From contig CAYWRO010000125.1 in NCBI GenBank assembly GCA_964460345.1, positions 1 through 6,884 of the forward strand: a stretch of 6,884 nt of DNA. The letters run 5' to 3'. The first letter of the stretch is position 1, and the number at the start of each line of letters is the position of its first letter. A program made the translations under genes and the position numbers. The notes below the pieces were generated by a model, which made no database searches, was not told the origin of the DNA, and was given only the letters and a program-made list of their open reading frames with translations. The stretch is from CAYWRO01 sp964460345 (GTDB taxonomy: Bacteria > Planctomycetota > Phycisphaerae > Phycisphaerales > UBA1924). This document shows, piece after piece, positions 1 through 6,026 of this stretch.

Positions 1-464
1 GTATCCATCATTGGTGGCCGAAGATGTTCGGCAAGATGTACAACGAGAAACTCGGCATTCTCGGGTTCGCCTTCGTCTTCGTCGGCTTCAACCTGACGTT
101 CTTCCCCCAGTTCATCATGGGCGCCCAGGGCATGCCCCGGCGGTACGCCACTTTCATCGAGGACTTCCAGGCCTATCACACGCTCAGCACGGTCGGCTCG
201 TGGCTGCTGCTGATTGGCTTCCTGATTCACCTGATGAACTTCATCCATTCGCTGGTGGCCGGGCCCAAGGCGCCGGCGAACCCGTGGGGCGGGCTGTCCT
301 TCGAATGGACGGACGCCGAGAGCCCGCCGATCACGCACAACTTCCACCACGAGCCGGTGTTGACGCACCACCCGTACGACTACAACGAGGTCATCCCCCC
401 GAACGTCGACCCGAAGGACTTCCCGCTCCCCGAGCCGGCGCCCGCAGGCGCGCGGGCGCACTGA
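1..464 (+). CDS. ctaD: Cytochrome c oxidase subunit I, C-terminal part (5' truncated by window edge)
   Basis: Subunit I of the haem-copper oxidase carries haem a, haem a3 and CuB, and reduces O2 while pumping protons across the inner membrane. Only the last ~154 codons are here. The frame is open from base 3 and begins IHHWWPKMFGKMYNEKLG, so the internal ATG at 24 is not the true start. Diagnostic subunit I blocks are visible: the WWPK..G..YNE loop, then GFNLTFFPQF with GMPRRYATF, then a last membrane helix (LSTVGSWLLLIGFLIHLMNF), then NPWGGLSFEW and a short Pro-rich tail ending in TGA at 462-464. These match the last two helices and C-terminal tail of the family. The haem and CuB histidines lie upstream, outside the window. 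The next gene, ctaE, starts 15 bases later, which is an operon arrangement. Assignment is very sure; whether the enzyme is a caa3 or aa3 type cannot be judged here. Confidence 0.96.
   Translation, partial: IHHWWPKMFGKMYNEKLGILGFAFVFVGFNLTFFPQFIMGAQGMPRRYATFIEDFQAYHTLSTVGSWLLLIGFLIHLMNFIHSLVAGPKAPANPWGGLSFEWTDAESPPITHNFHHEPVLTHHPYDYNEVIPPNVDPKDFPLPEPAPAGARAH
438..459 (+). other. Stem-loop at the end of ctaD
   Basis: GCGCCCGC (438-445) and GCGGGCGC (452-459) are perfect complements with a six-base loop. They overlap the last ctaD codons and end just before its stop. There is no T-run. It could affect mRNA stability or coupling to ctaE, or be chance in GC-rich coding sequence. Confidence 0.4.
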
Positions 465-479
465 ATCAGGACACACGCA

Positions 480-1172
480 ATGGCGACCATTGAGTCAAGA
501 CCGGGCCTGACCGGACCCGTTGAGCAGGTCCCGTACCACGAGCGCTACAAGGCGCCGGCGCACTTCATCGATCGCGAACACGAGTTCGATGCGGTGAAGT
601 TCGGCGTGTGGATCTTCCTGGGCACGGAAATCCTGCTCTTCTCGGGCATGTTCTGCGCCTACGCCGTCATGCGCATGCTCTACCCGGAGGCGTTCATCCA
701 CGGGTCGCAACTGCTCGATCGCGGGCCGGGCCTCCTCAACACGCTCGTCCTGCTGCTCAGCTCCTACACGGTGGCCTCGGGTGTGCGGCACGCGCAGACG
801 AACAACCAGAAGTGGCTCCAGATTAATCTCGGGATCACGTTCCTCTGTGGCCTGCTCTTCCTGGCCATTAAGTTCATCTTCGAGTACTGGCCGAAGTATC
901 TGGACGGCAAGCTGCCGGCTCGCTGGTACAGCTATCCCAACTTCCAGGACCCCCACGAGCCGATCTGGTGGGGCATTTACTGGGGCGCGACGGGCATCCA
1001 CGCCACGCACGTGATCATCGGGCTGGGGCTGTTTGTGTGGCTCTTTATCCGCGCCCGCAAGGGGCACTTCGGGCCCAAGCACTACAACGCCGTCGAAGGT
1101 GTGGGCCTGTACTGGCACATCGTCGACATCGTGTGGATCTTCCTCTTCCCCCTGTTGTACCTGATCCACTAA
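480..1172 (+). CDS. ctaE: Cytochrome c oxidase subunit III
   Basis: The 230-residue membrane subunit III stabilises the subunit I core of the aa3-type oxidase. Five membrane helices are visible, at about residues 41-64, 84-102, 113-135, 163-191 and 208-229. This is the short bacterial form, which lacks the first two helices of the seven-helix version. Family signatures include KFGVWIFLGTEILLF with the conserved intramembrane Glu50, RGPGLLNTLVLLLSS, GATGIHATHVIIG (His174, His177) and VEGVGLYWHIVDIVWIFLFP near the C-terminus. The ATG at 480 is preceded by AGGA at 468-471 with an 8-base spacer, and the N-terminal ~40 residues are soluble and polar. It lies 15 bases after ctaD and 69 bases before ctaF, so it is presumably cotranscribed with both. 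Confidence 0.97.
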   Translation: MATIESRPGLTGPVEQVPYHERYKAPAHFIDREHEFDAVKFGVWIFLGTEILLFSGMFCAYAVMRMLYPEAFIHGSQLLDRGPGLLNTLVLLLSSYTVASGVRHAQTNNQKWLQINLGITFLCGLLFLAIKFIFEYWPKYLDGKLPARWYSYPNFQDPHEPIWWGIYWGATGIHATHVIIGLGLFVWLFIRARKGHFGPKHYNAVEGVGLYWHIVDIVWIFLFPLLYLIH

Positions 1173-1203
1173 AGAAGAGCATCAACGCAGCACAGCGAAC
1201 TCC

Positions 1204-1222
1204 GGCGGCTCCGAAAGCCGCC
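1204..1222 (+). other. Stem-loop between ctaE and ctaF
   Basis: GGCGGCT (1204-1210) and AGCCGCC (1216-1222) form a perfect 7-bp stem with a five-base loop in the 69-base ctaE-ctaF gap. It ends nine bases before the ctaF ribosome site (1232-1237). No T-run follows, so full termination is unlikely. A role in setting subunit ratios or protecting transcript ends is possible. Confidence 0.5.
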
Positions 1223-1241
1223 CAGCCAATCGAGAGACTCC

Positions 1242-1859
1242 ATGACCGCACAAGCCGCCAAAAGCCACGCCGCGGACATTGACGACCACGGCCACCACGA
1301 ACACGGTCACACGATCGTGAGCATCTGGACGCTGCGGGCCGTCTTCGCCGCGCTGATCTTCTTCACGCTCCTGACCGTCGGGGCCGCGTACCTGGAGGAG
1401 TTCGTCGCCTACTCCCTCGGGATCACGTTCCCGCAGACCGTCAACGTCCTTGTGGCGATGAGCATCGCCGTCGTGAAGGCGACGCTCGTCGTCACATACT
1501 TCATGCAGCTCAAGTACGACAACCCCACAAACGCCGTCGTGCTGTTCTTCACCATCTTTACGGTCCTGCTCTTTCTGCTCTACACGCTGCTGGACATGCG
1601 GCAGCGTGACACCATCGACTTCTTCAAGGCCCCCGAGATCAGCTACGGCGGGACGGGCGTGGGCTCTACAACTCCCATTGCGGTCGACGCTCGCGAGCAG
1701 GCGGAGAAGGCCCGCAGCCCGCTGCTGCATCACGAGCACCCCCGCCCGGTCTTCTCTTCCGAGGAGATGTCCCGGCCGGTCACCGGTGTCACGCTGGAGG
1801 GATACGCCGAAGCCGAAGCGGGGCACGGCCACGGCGGAGGCGAGGCAGGCGGCCACTGA
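1242..1859 (+). CDS. ctaF: Cytochrome c oxidase subunit IV-type small subunit with long His-rich C-terminal extension
   Basis: A 205-residue protein of the prokaryotic cytochrome oxidase subunit IV family, a small accessory subunit of the oxidase. Three membrane helices are seen at about residues 28-50, 66-88 and 97-118. The second carries the family-like block VVKATLVVTYFMQLKYD (the usual pattern is a Lys-containing helix ending FMxLKY). Typical members are around 100 residues; this one continues about 85 residues past the last helix. Both ends are His-rich: HGHHEHGH at residues 16-23, HHEH at 163-166, and HGH at 195-197 with a terminal His205. With three helices the two ends should lie on opposite sides of the membrane. 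GAGAGA at 1232-1237 precedes the ATG by four bases. Gene order after ctaD and ctaE supports the call. The role of the extension is unknown. Confidence 0.88.
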   Translation: MTAQAAKSHAADIDDHGHHEHGHTIVSIWTLRAVFAALIFFTLLTVGAAYLEEFVAYSLGITFPQTVNVLVAMSIAVVKATLVVTYFMQLKYDNPTNAVVLFFTIFTVLLFLLYTLLDMRQRDTIDFFKAPEISYGGTGVGSTTPIAVDAREQAEKARSPLLHHEHPRPVFSSEEMSRPVTGVTLEGYAEAEAGHGHGGGEAGGH

Positions 1860-1873
1860 CCGGGAGCGCTCCG

Positions 1874-1913
1874 GCAGGTTTGCTCGCCTGCGGGTCGGAT
1901 GTGAACTCGACCC
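1874..1913 (+). other. Two adjacent small stem-loops between ctaF and the uncharacterised gene
   Basis: GCAGG/CCTGC (1874-1878 with 1887-1891) and GGGTCG/CGACCC (1892-1897 with 1908-1913) lie side by side in the 87-base gap after ctaF. TTTT at 1928-1931 lies 14 bases after the second stem, too far for a standard intrinsic terminator. No clear promoter was seen in the gap, so read-through into the next gene is the simpler reading. Confidence 0.35.
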
Positions 1914-1946
1914 ACCGGCGAATCGTCTTTTGGGAGCGGGGTGACC

Positions 1947-2759
1947 ATGACGATGAAGCGCAAAGCCGGTGTTCTTCTTGCTGCCCTCTCGCTGGCGGTC
2001 TTCGTGGCGAGCGTCTACGTCATGTCACGCAGGGTGGCAGCCTTCAATGCCGCGGCGGACCATCCGGAATACCTGATGGTGCCGCAGCGGGTCCGCGAGT
2101 TCACGCTCTACGACAGCGTGGTGTCCATTCAGGACGCGTTCACGCCGGAGGGCCAGGCCGCCTGGCGGGTCACGTACGGGGACTCTGAACTCGTCATGCC
2201 GGTGCGTCCGCCCTCGGTGAGGGATGCTCCCGACCTGGGCCTCTATGAGGAGTGGGCGGTTCCCCTCGAGACGTGGCTGATCACACGCGATCCGGCGACC
2301 GGGGAGGCGATCCGCGAGCCCGGCTCCGGTCGGCTTGTCATCGTGAACCGCCGGACGCCGGAGGGCTTTGACCCGGAGACCTGGGGCCAGGTCCGTCGCA
2401 CGGACTGGACCTTTGATTTCTACGAGCTCACGCCGGAGGGCGGCATCGAGCACTGGGTGCGACGGTGGCCGCGATCGAAGTACGGCGACTCCGTCGCCCG
2501 GCGCGATCCGGACTCGCCGCTGGCGCACATCGAGCCATTGCAGGAGCGCTCGTTTGAGTACCTCGCCGCATTGCACGTGATCCCGAAGCTCGCCATGCCG
2601 AAGCACAAGTTCAAGGACACGGCGGTGTACGCCATGGGCTGGACGCTTCCCGCCGCGGCGTTTTCGGGGCTGGCGATCGGCGTGGGGCTGTTCCTGGCGG
2701 TGCGTCCCTCGCACTTGGCGGTTCGCGGGTCGCAGCCCTCCGCCGAGCCGGGCGACTGA
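1947..2759 (+). CDS. Uncharacterised protein with a membrane anchor at each end, last gene of the cox cluster
   Basis: I do not recognise the family. The 270-residue protein starts with a positively charged MTMKRK segment and a hydrophobic helix (residues ~7-27). About 200 polar residues follow, then a second helix (~231-253) and a short polar tail. By the positive-inside rule the middle domain is probably periplasmic. That domain is rich in Trp, Tyr, Arg and Pro, with stretches such as VSIQDAFTPEGQAAWRVTYG and EEWAVPLETWLITRDPATGE, and has no metal-binding CxxxC or His cluster. The start is a choice: ATG 1947 has GGAG at 1933-1936 ten bases away. GTG 1941 (two codons longer) has the same motif only four bases away, and ATG 1953 is too distant. 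It lies 87 bases after ctaF on the same strand, so an oxidase-linked role (assembly or accessory subunit) is plausible but only inferred from position. Codon usage resembles its neighbours. Confidence 0.8.
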   Translation: MTMKRKAGVLLAALSLAVFVASVYVMSRRVAAFNAAADHPEYLMVPQRVREFTLYDSVVSIQDAFTPEGQAAWRVTYGDSELVMPVRPPSVRDAPDLGLYEEWAVPLETWLITRDPATGEAIREPGSGRLVIVNRRTPEGFDPETWGQVRRTDWTFDFYELTPEGGIEHWVRRWPRSKYGDSVARRDPDSPLAHIEPLQERSFEYLAALHVIPKLAMPKHKFKDTAVYAMGWTLPAAAFSGLAIGVGLFLAVRPSHLAVRGSQPSAEPGD

Positions 2760-2768
2760 TCCGGCCCC

Positions 2769-3791
2769 TTAAAAGGTGATCCGCCCGCCGAAGGCGATGA
2801 AGCCCGCCGGGTCCGAGTTCACCTCGCTGATCTCGTTGCCATCCTCATCGTCGATGGTGTACTCCTGCCACGGGATGACACCCCCGATCAGGCCGAGCGA
2901 GATGTTCTCGACCGGCTGCCAGAGCAGGCCGACGTCCAGGGCGAATCGTGCATCGCGGAAGACGCCTTCCGAGGCGATCGTGTCGCTTTCATCCAGCCGG
3001 AACTCGCGCAGCTTCCAGCGGCCGCCGAGCATCACGGTGACATCCTCGCTCACCTGGGCAAAGACACGCGCGCCCAGCGAGTCGGTTGCGGCAAAGACGC
3101 CGGGCCCCGACGAGGAGACACGCACCGACTCGTTGACCGTCCAGTCAAAGCCGATGAGCGGCAGCACGAGCGGGTCTTTTTCGAGGCGGGTGCGGGCCGC
3201 AAGGCCGAAGTTGAGCGCAAAGCGCGGGTCCATCTGCCAGCGCGCTCCGATGGTGCCGCCGCCGGTGATGGCGTCGCCGATGTCGGCCCCCTCCTCAGCG
3301 CCGATCGTAATGCCGCCGCCGGCAAACCACGCCCACTCCTTGCTGTGGAAGTAGAGCACGCCGGCGTCGAAGCTGGTTTCCTGGGCGCGATCGAGCGGGT
3401 CGTCCGTGCCGGGGACGAGGCCCACCGCATCATCGAAGTCGTACCAGGAGACCTCGGTGTCGAAGCTTGCCCCGAGGCGCACCTGCTCCGTCAGCCAGAA
3501 CGACGCCCCCACGCCGCCGCCGGCCCGCCAGACGGCGACGCTTCCCGGCGAATCGTCCAGGTCCGTCTCGAAGGTAAGGATCGAGCCGCCGCGCACGTTG
3601 AAGGAGAGCCGTTCGGGGCGCTGCGGCTCCACCGGTTCCGCGGCGGGCTTCATCTCCGGCGGGATGGGGGCCGGCGCTGACGGCTGCGGCGGGTCCTGCG
3701 CCTGGCCGGCCGCGGCGGCCGTGAGCAGGGCGCACGCGATAGCCGCGGGCCCCGTGCTGAAGAGAATGCGTCGGTCCTGGGGGCACATCAT
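2769..3791 (-). CDS. Exported beta-barrel-like outer-membrane protein of unknown function
   Basis: A 340-residue protein. Residues 1-31 look like a signal peptide: Arg7-Arg8, a hydrophobic core IACALLTAAAAG, and probable cleavage after GQA. A Pro-rich linker (~33-60) follows, and the rest alternates short amphipathic strands with acidic turns (for example GGGVGASFWLTEQVRLGASF, GGGTIGARWQMDPRFALNFG, LDVGLLWQPVENISLGLIGG). The protein ends in GGRITF; a terminal Phe is the usual C-terminal signal for insertion by the BAM complex. Together these indicate an outer-membrane barrel. LVLPLIGFDW recalls planctomycete barrel families such as DUF6268, but that match is from memory and untested. The ATG at 3791 is chosen over an upstream in-frame start at 3863 because AGGAG lies nine bases before it, and because the 24 extra residues (Pro/Arg-rich) would spoil the signal peptide. 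It follows the VWA gene by 108 bases on the same strand and converges on the cox cluster. Confidence 0.82.
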   Translation of the reverse strand: MMCPQDRRILFSTGPAAIACALLTAAAAGQAQDPPQPSAPAPIPPEMKPAAEPVEPQRPERLSFNVRGGSILTFETDLDDSPGSVAVWRAGGGVGASFWLTEQVRLGASFDTEVSWYDFDDAVGLVPGTDDPLDRAQETSFDAGVLYFHSKEWAWFAGGGITIGAEEGADIGDAITGGGTIGARWQMDPRFALNFGLAARTRLEKDPLVLPLIGFDWTVNESVRVSSSGPGVFAATDSLGARVFAQVSEDVTVMLGGRWKLREFRLDESDTIASEGVFRDARFALDVGLLWQPVENISLGLIGGVIPWQEYTIDDEDGNEISEVNSDPAGFIAFGGRITF

Positions 3792-3800
3792 CTGCTCAGT

Positions 3801-3805
3801 CTCCT
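3801..3805 (-). promoter_or_regulatory. Ribosome binding site of the outer-membrane protein gene
   Basis: AGGAG on the minus strand, nine bases upstream of the ATG at 3791. It decides the start in favour of 3791 over the in-frame codon at 3863, giving a protein that begins directly with a signal peptide. Confidence 0.75.
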
Positions 3806-3899
3806 GGCGGCCAGCGATGGTCGGCTTCGGCGGCGGGCGAGGGGGGAAGCGGGGGTTGCCCAAGTGGCGGGGGATGGGGGGGCCCGGCAGAGTAGTCCG

Positions 3900-6026
3900 C
3901 TACAGACGCATCCGCCACGCATACAGCAGCCATTCAACGCCGAGCAGGCCGATCGCCGCGAGCACGAACCAGTGCCAGATCTCGCGCGGCGCGGCCTGGC
4001 CGATGGACTTCCCCGCCGCGGCTTTGCCGCCGATGCGGATTTCGGGGCGGACGGGGATCTCGCTTTCGCGTTGCTCGGTGAGGTTGACGGCCAGGTGCTG
4101 CGCCTCGGCGGCCCCGGTCACTTCGTAGACGCCGGCCCGCGGCAGGACGCCGAGCGAGAGGCGTGCGCTGCGGTCGCGTTCGGCTGGAAGGGGCCAGGTG
4201 AGCGTCATCGGGCCCGTCGCGGTGATCTCGCCGGCGCCCACGGCGGGCTGGAGACGGACCGGCTCAATCGTCGTGTACGCCCGGCCCATCATCGCCTCGG
4301 AGCGCATCGTGAGAACCTCGATGGCGTTGGTGAGAAAGATGAGCCAGCTTGCCTCCGGGCCCCAGTTCGTCCGTTCCATGGCGAAGGCGAGCACGAGCCG
4401 GTCGAGGCCGCGATCGGTCAGGAGGGCGATGAGCGGCCCGGTTGCGCCGGTCGCCAGCACGGTGGCTCGCGCAGCGTCCGTCCGGTCGCCTTCATCCTCG
4501 GACCGGTCGGCTTCGGGCAGCGTCAGGCTCAGCGGGGGCGCGATGACGAGGTTGTCGAGCGACACGTACCGCATGATCGGGTGCGTCCGCTCCCACATCA
4601 GCACCCGCGTCCACGGCGTGCCGACGTTGCCGTCGACCCCGGATGGTTCCTGCGCTGCCTCCAGCGGCGCGAGCGTGACGCCCGGGACGCCGGGATCGGC
4701 CCCGATGTGCATCGAGGCCGTCGGCGGCGGCGGCGCTTCGGTGCGGTCGAAGATGACAAGCTCGAAGCGCCCGATCCCGCCGGCCGCCAGGAGCGCTTCG
4801 TACCCGCGGGCGTCCACGCGCTCGAGCGCTTGCAGCGGCATGATGCTCAGCGCGTTCATCAGGAAGGCGTCCGCCTCCGCGCCGTCGGTTCCCGGCGCGA
4901 CGACAAGCACGCTCGGCCGTCGCGGGGCGCTGAGCACGACCGCTGCGCCGTCGTCCGCGGCGAGCAGGTCGCCCGCTGGCTCGCCGCCGGCGAGCGTCAC
5001 CGTCACGACGCCGCCGCGCGTGTTGAGCAGGTCGAAGGTGTGGGCCGCCTCGCCGGGGGCTTCTTCCGTCGCGGCGGGCAGCTGCACCGTCGCGACCTGT
5101 TCCAGGCGTCCGCCCGCGCGCAGTTGCAGCGTCGCCTGCCTCGGCTGCGGCGCGGTCGTGATCAGGCGGACGAAGATGCGGGCCAGCGTCGGGTCGTCGT
5201 GGTCGCGGCGGGCGCTGATGGCGACGATGCCCGTATTCGAAGCGGCGGGCCCTTCCGGGTCCGCCCCCGCGCGCACGTACGTGACGTCGACGGGCGCGTT
5301 GACGACGATGCCGCCGCGTTCCTGATCGAACGCGCCTCCATCACTGAAGAGGAAGATGCGCGTGCGCTGCGGCGTCGCATCCTCATCGGTGCTGACCCGT
5401 CCCGCCGCTTCGATGAGGCGCACCAGTTCCGGCAGGCTCTCCGGTTGATCGGTGGGCGTGATCGCCAGCACGGCTTCGCGCAGGGCCGTCGCATCCTCGG
5501 TGAAGGCCGTGAGCCGCCGCGCCTGTCCCGCCCACGCGGCGATGGCGATCTGCACGCGGCCTTCTCCGGGCGCGGCCCCGCCGCGGCGGAGCCGGTCGAT
5601 CAACGCCAGCGCATCGGCTTTGGCCTGTTCGAGTCGGGCAACGGGCTCATCGGATGCCGTCTCGCTTCCGCGCAGCCGCGCGAGGGTCCGCGCATCTGCC
5701 ACGGCGCCGTCGAGCGCGTTCATCGAGGCCGAGCAATCGATCACGATGAGGATGCGCCCGCTGAGAGGGGCGTTCCCCTCCAGCGCCGGCCTCCCGATCG
5801 CTCCCGAGATGAGCAGGGCGATCAGCAGTTGCAGCAGCAGAAGCCAACTGAGCCGCAGCCAGCGAAAGGGGGCGTTGACCTGCACATCGTGCACGGCCCG
5901 CTCCCACAGCAGCGTGCTGCTGACACGCAGCGGCTGCCGCCGCAACTTGAGAAAGTACAGCAGCAGCACGGCCGGGACGCTCAGCCCCGCCGCGATGAGC
6001 CCCGCCACAGGATCCAGAAAGCTCAC
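3900..6026 (-). CDS. BatA-type membrane protein with VWA and glutamine amidotransferase-like region
   Basis: A 708-residue inner-membrane protein. Residues ~1-80 form a BatA N-terminal domain: helix ~5-27, the signature LYFLKLRRQPLRVSSTLLWE, and a second helix ~58-78. A von Willebrand factor A domain follows (~91-255) with the metal-binding MIDAS motif DCSAS at 97-101 and a second Asp in FLFSDGG (Asp229). Residues ~260-360 look like a beta-sandwich. Residues ~370-575 (PSVLVVAPGTDGAEADAFLMNAL, FELVIFDRT, THPIMRYVSLDNL, NWGPEASWLIFLTNAIEVL) resemble the non-catalytic class I amidotransferase-like part of planctomycete BatA proteins. The C-terminus has one more helix (~684-704). Known relatives usually sit with a MoxR ATPase and a DUF58 protein; neither is in this window. 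The GTG start overlaps the upstream rlmE stop as GTGA, and its ribosome site lies within rlmE's repeats. Function is unknown: perhaps an envelope or stress-related scaffold. Confidence 0.9.
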   Translation of the reverse strand: MSFLDPVAGLIAAGLSVPAVLLLYFLKLRRQPLRVSSTLLWERAVHDVQVNAPFRWLRLSWLLLLQLLIALLISGAIGRPALEGNAPLSGRILIVIDCSASMNALDGAVADARTLARLRGSETASDEPVARLEQAKADALALIDRLRRGGAAPGEGRVQIAIAAWAGQARRLTAFTEDATALREAVLAITPTDQPESLPELVRLIEAAGRVSTDEDATPQRTRIFLFSDGGAFDQERGGIVVNAPVDVTYVRAGADPEGPAASNTGIVAISARRDHDDPTLARIFVRLITTAPQPRQATLQLRAGGRLEQVATVQLPAATEEAPGEAAHTFDLLNTRGGVVTVTLAGGEPAGDLLAADDGAAVVLSAPRRPSVLVVAPGTDGAEADAFLMNALSIMPLQALERVDARGYEALLAAGGIGRFELVIFDRTEAPPPPTASMHIGADPGVPGVTLAPLEAAQEPSGVDGNVGTPWTRVLMWERTHPIMRYVSLDNLVIAPPLSLTLPEADRSEDEGDRTDAARATVLATGATGPLIALLTDRGLDRLVLAFAMERTNWGPEASWLIFLTNAIEVLTMRSEAMMGRAYTTIEPVRLQPAVGAGEITATGPMTLTWPLPAERDRSARLSLGVLPRAGVYEVTGAAEAQHLAVNLTEQRESEIPVRPEIRIGGKAAAGKSIGQAAPREIWHWFVLAAIGLLGVEWLLYAWRMRL

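Noticed and set aside
11..493. Overlapping open frame across the ctaD end
   Set aside because: Its translation is Arg/Pro-rich without family features, while the adjacent frame gives unmistakable subunit I sequence.
495..1169. Minus-strand frame opposite ctaE
   Set aside because: The complementary strand encodes a clear subunit III; this frame is a charged shadow with no motifs.
1863..1872. Palindrome GGAGCGCTCC as an operator site
   Set aside because: Ten-base GC-rich palindromes without a second copy or a promoter nearby are not enough to claim a regulator site.
2025..2714. Minus-strand frame of 229 codons opposite the uncharacterised gene
   Set aside because: The plus-strand frame has a ribosome site and two proper membrane helices. 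This one is Arg/His/Gly-rich with none, so it is the likelier shadow.
3792..3863. N-terminal extension of the outer-membrane protein to 3863
   Set aside because: The extra 24 residues are Pro/Arg-rich and precede a good signal peptide, and AGGAG is correctly placed for the ATG at 3791 instead.
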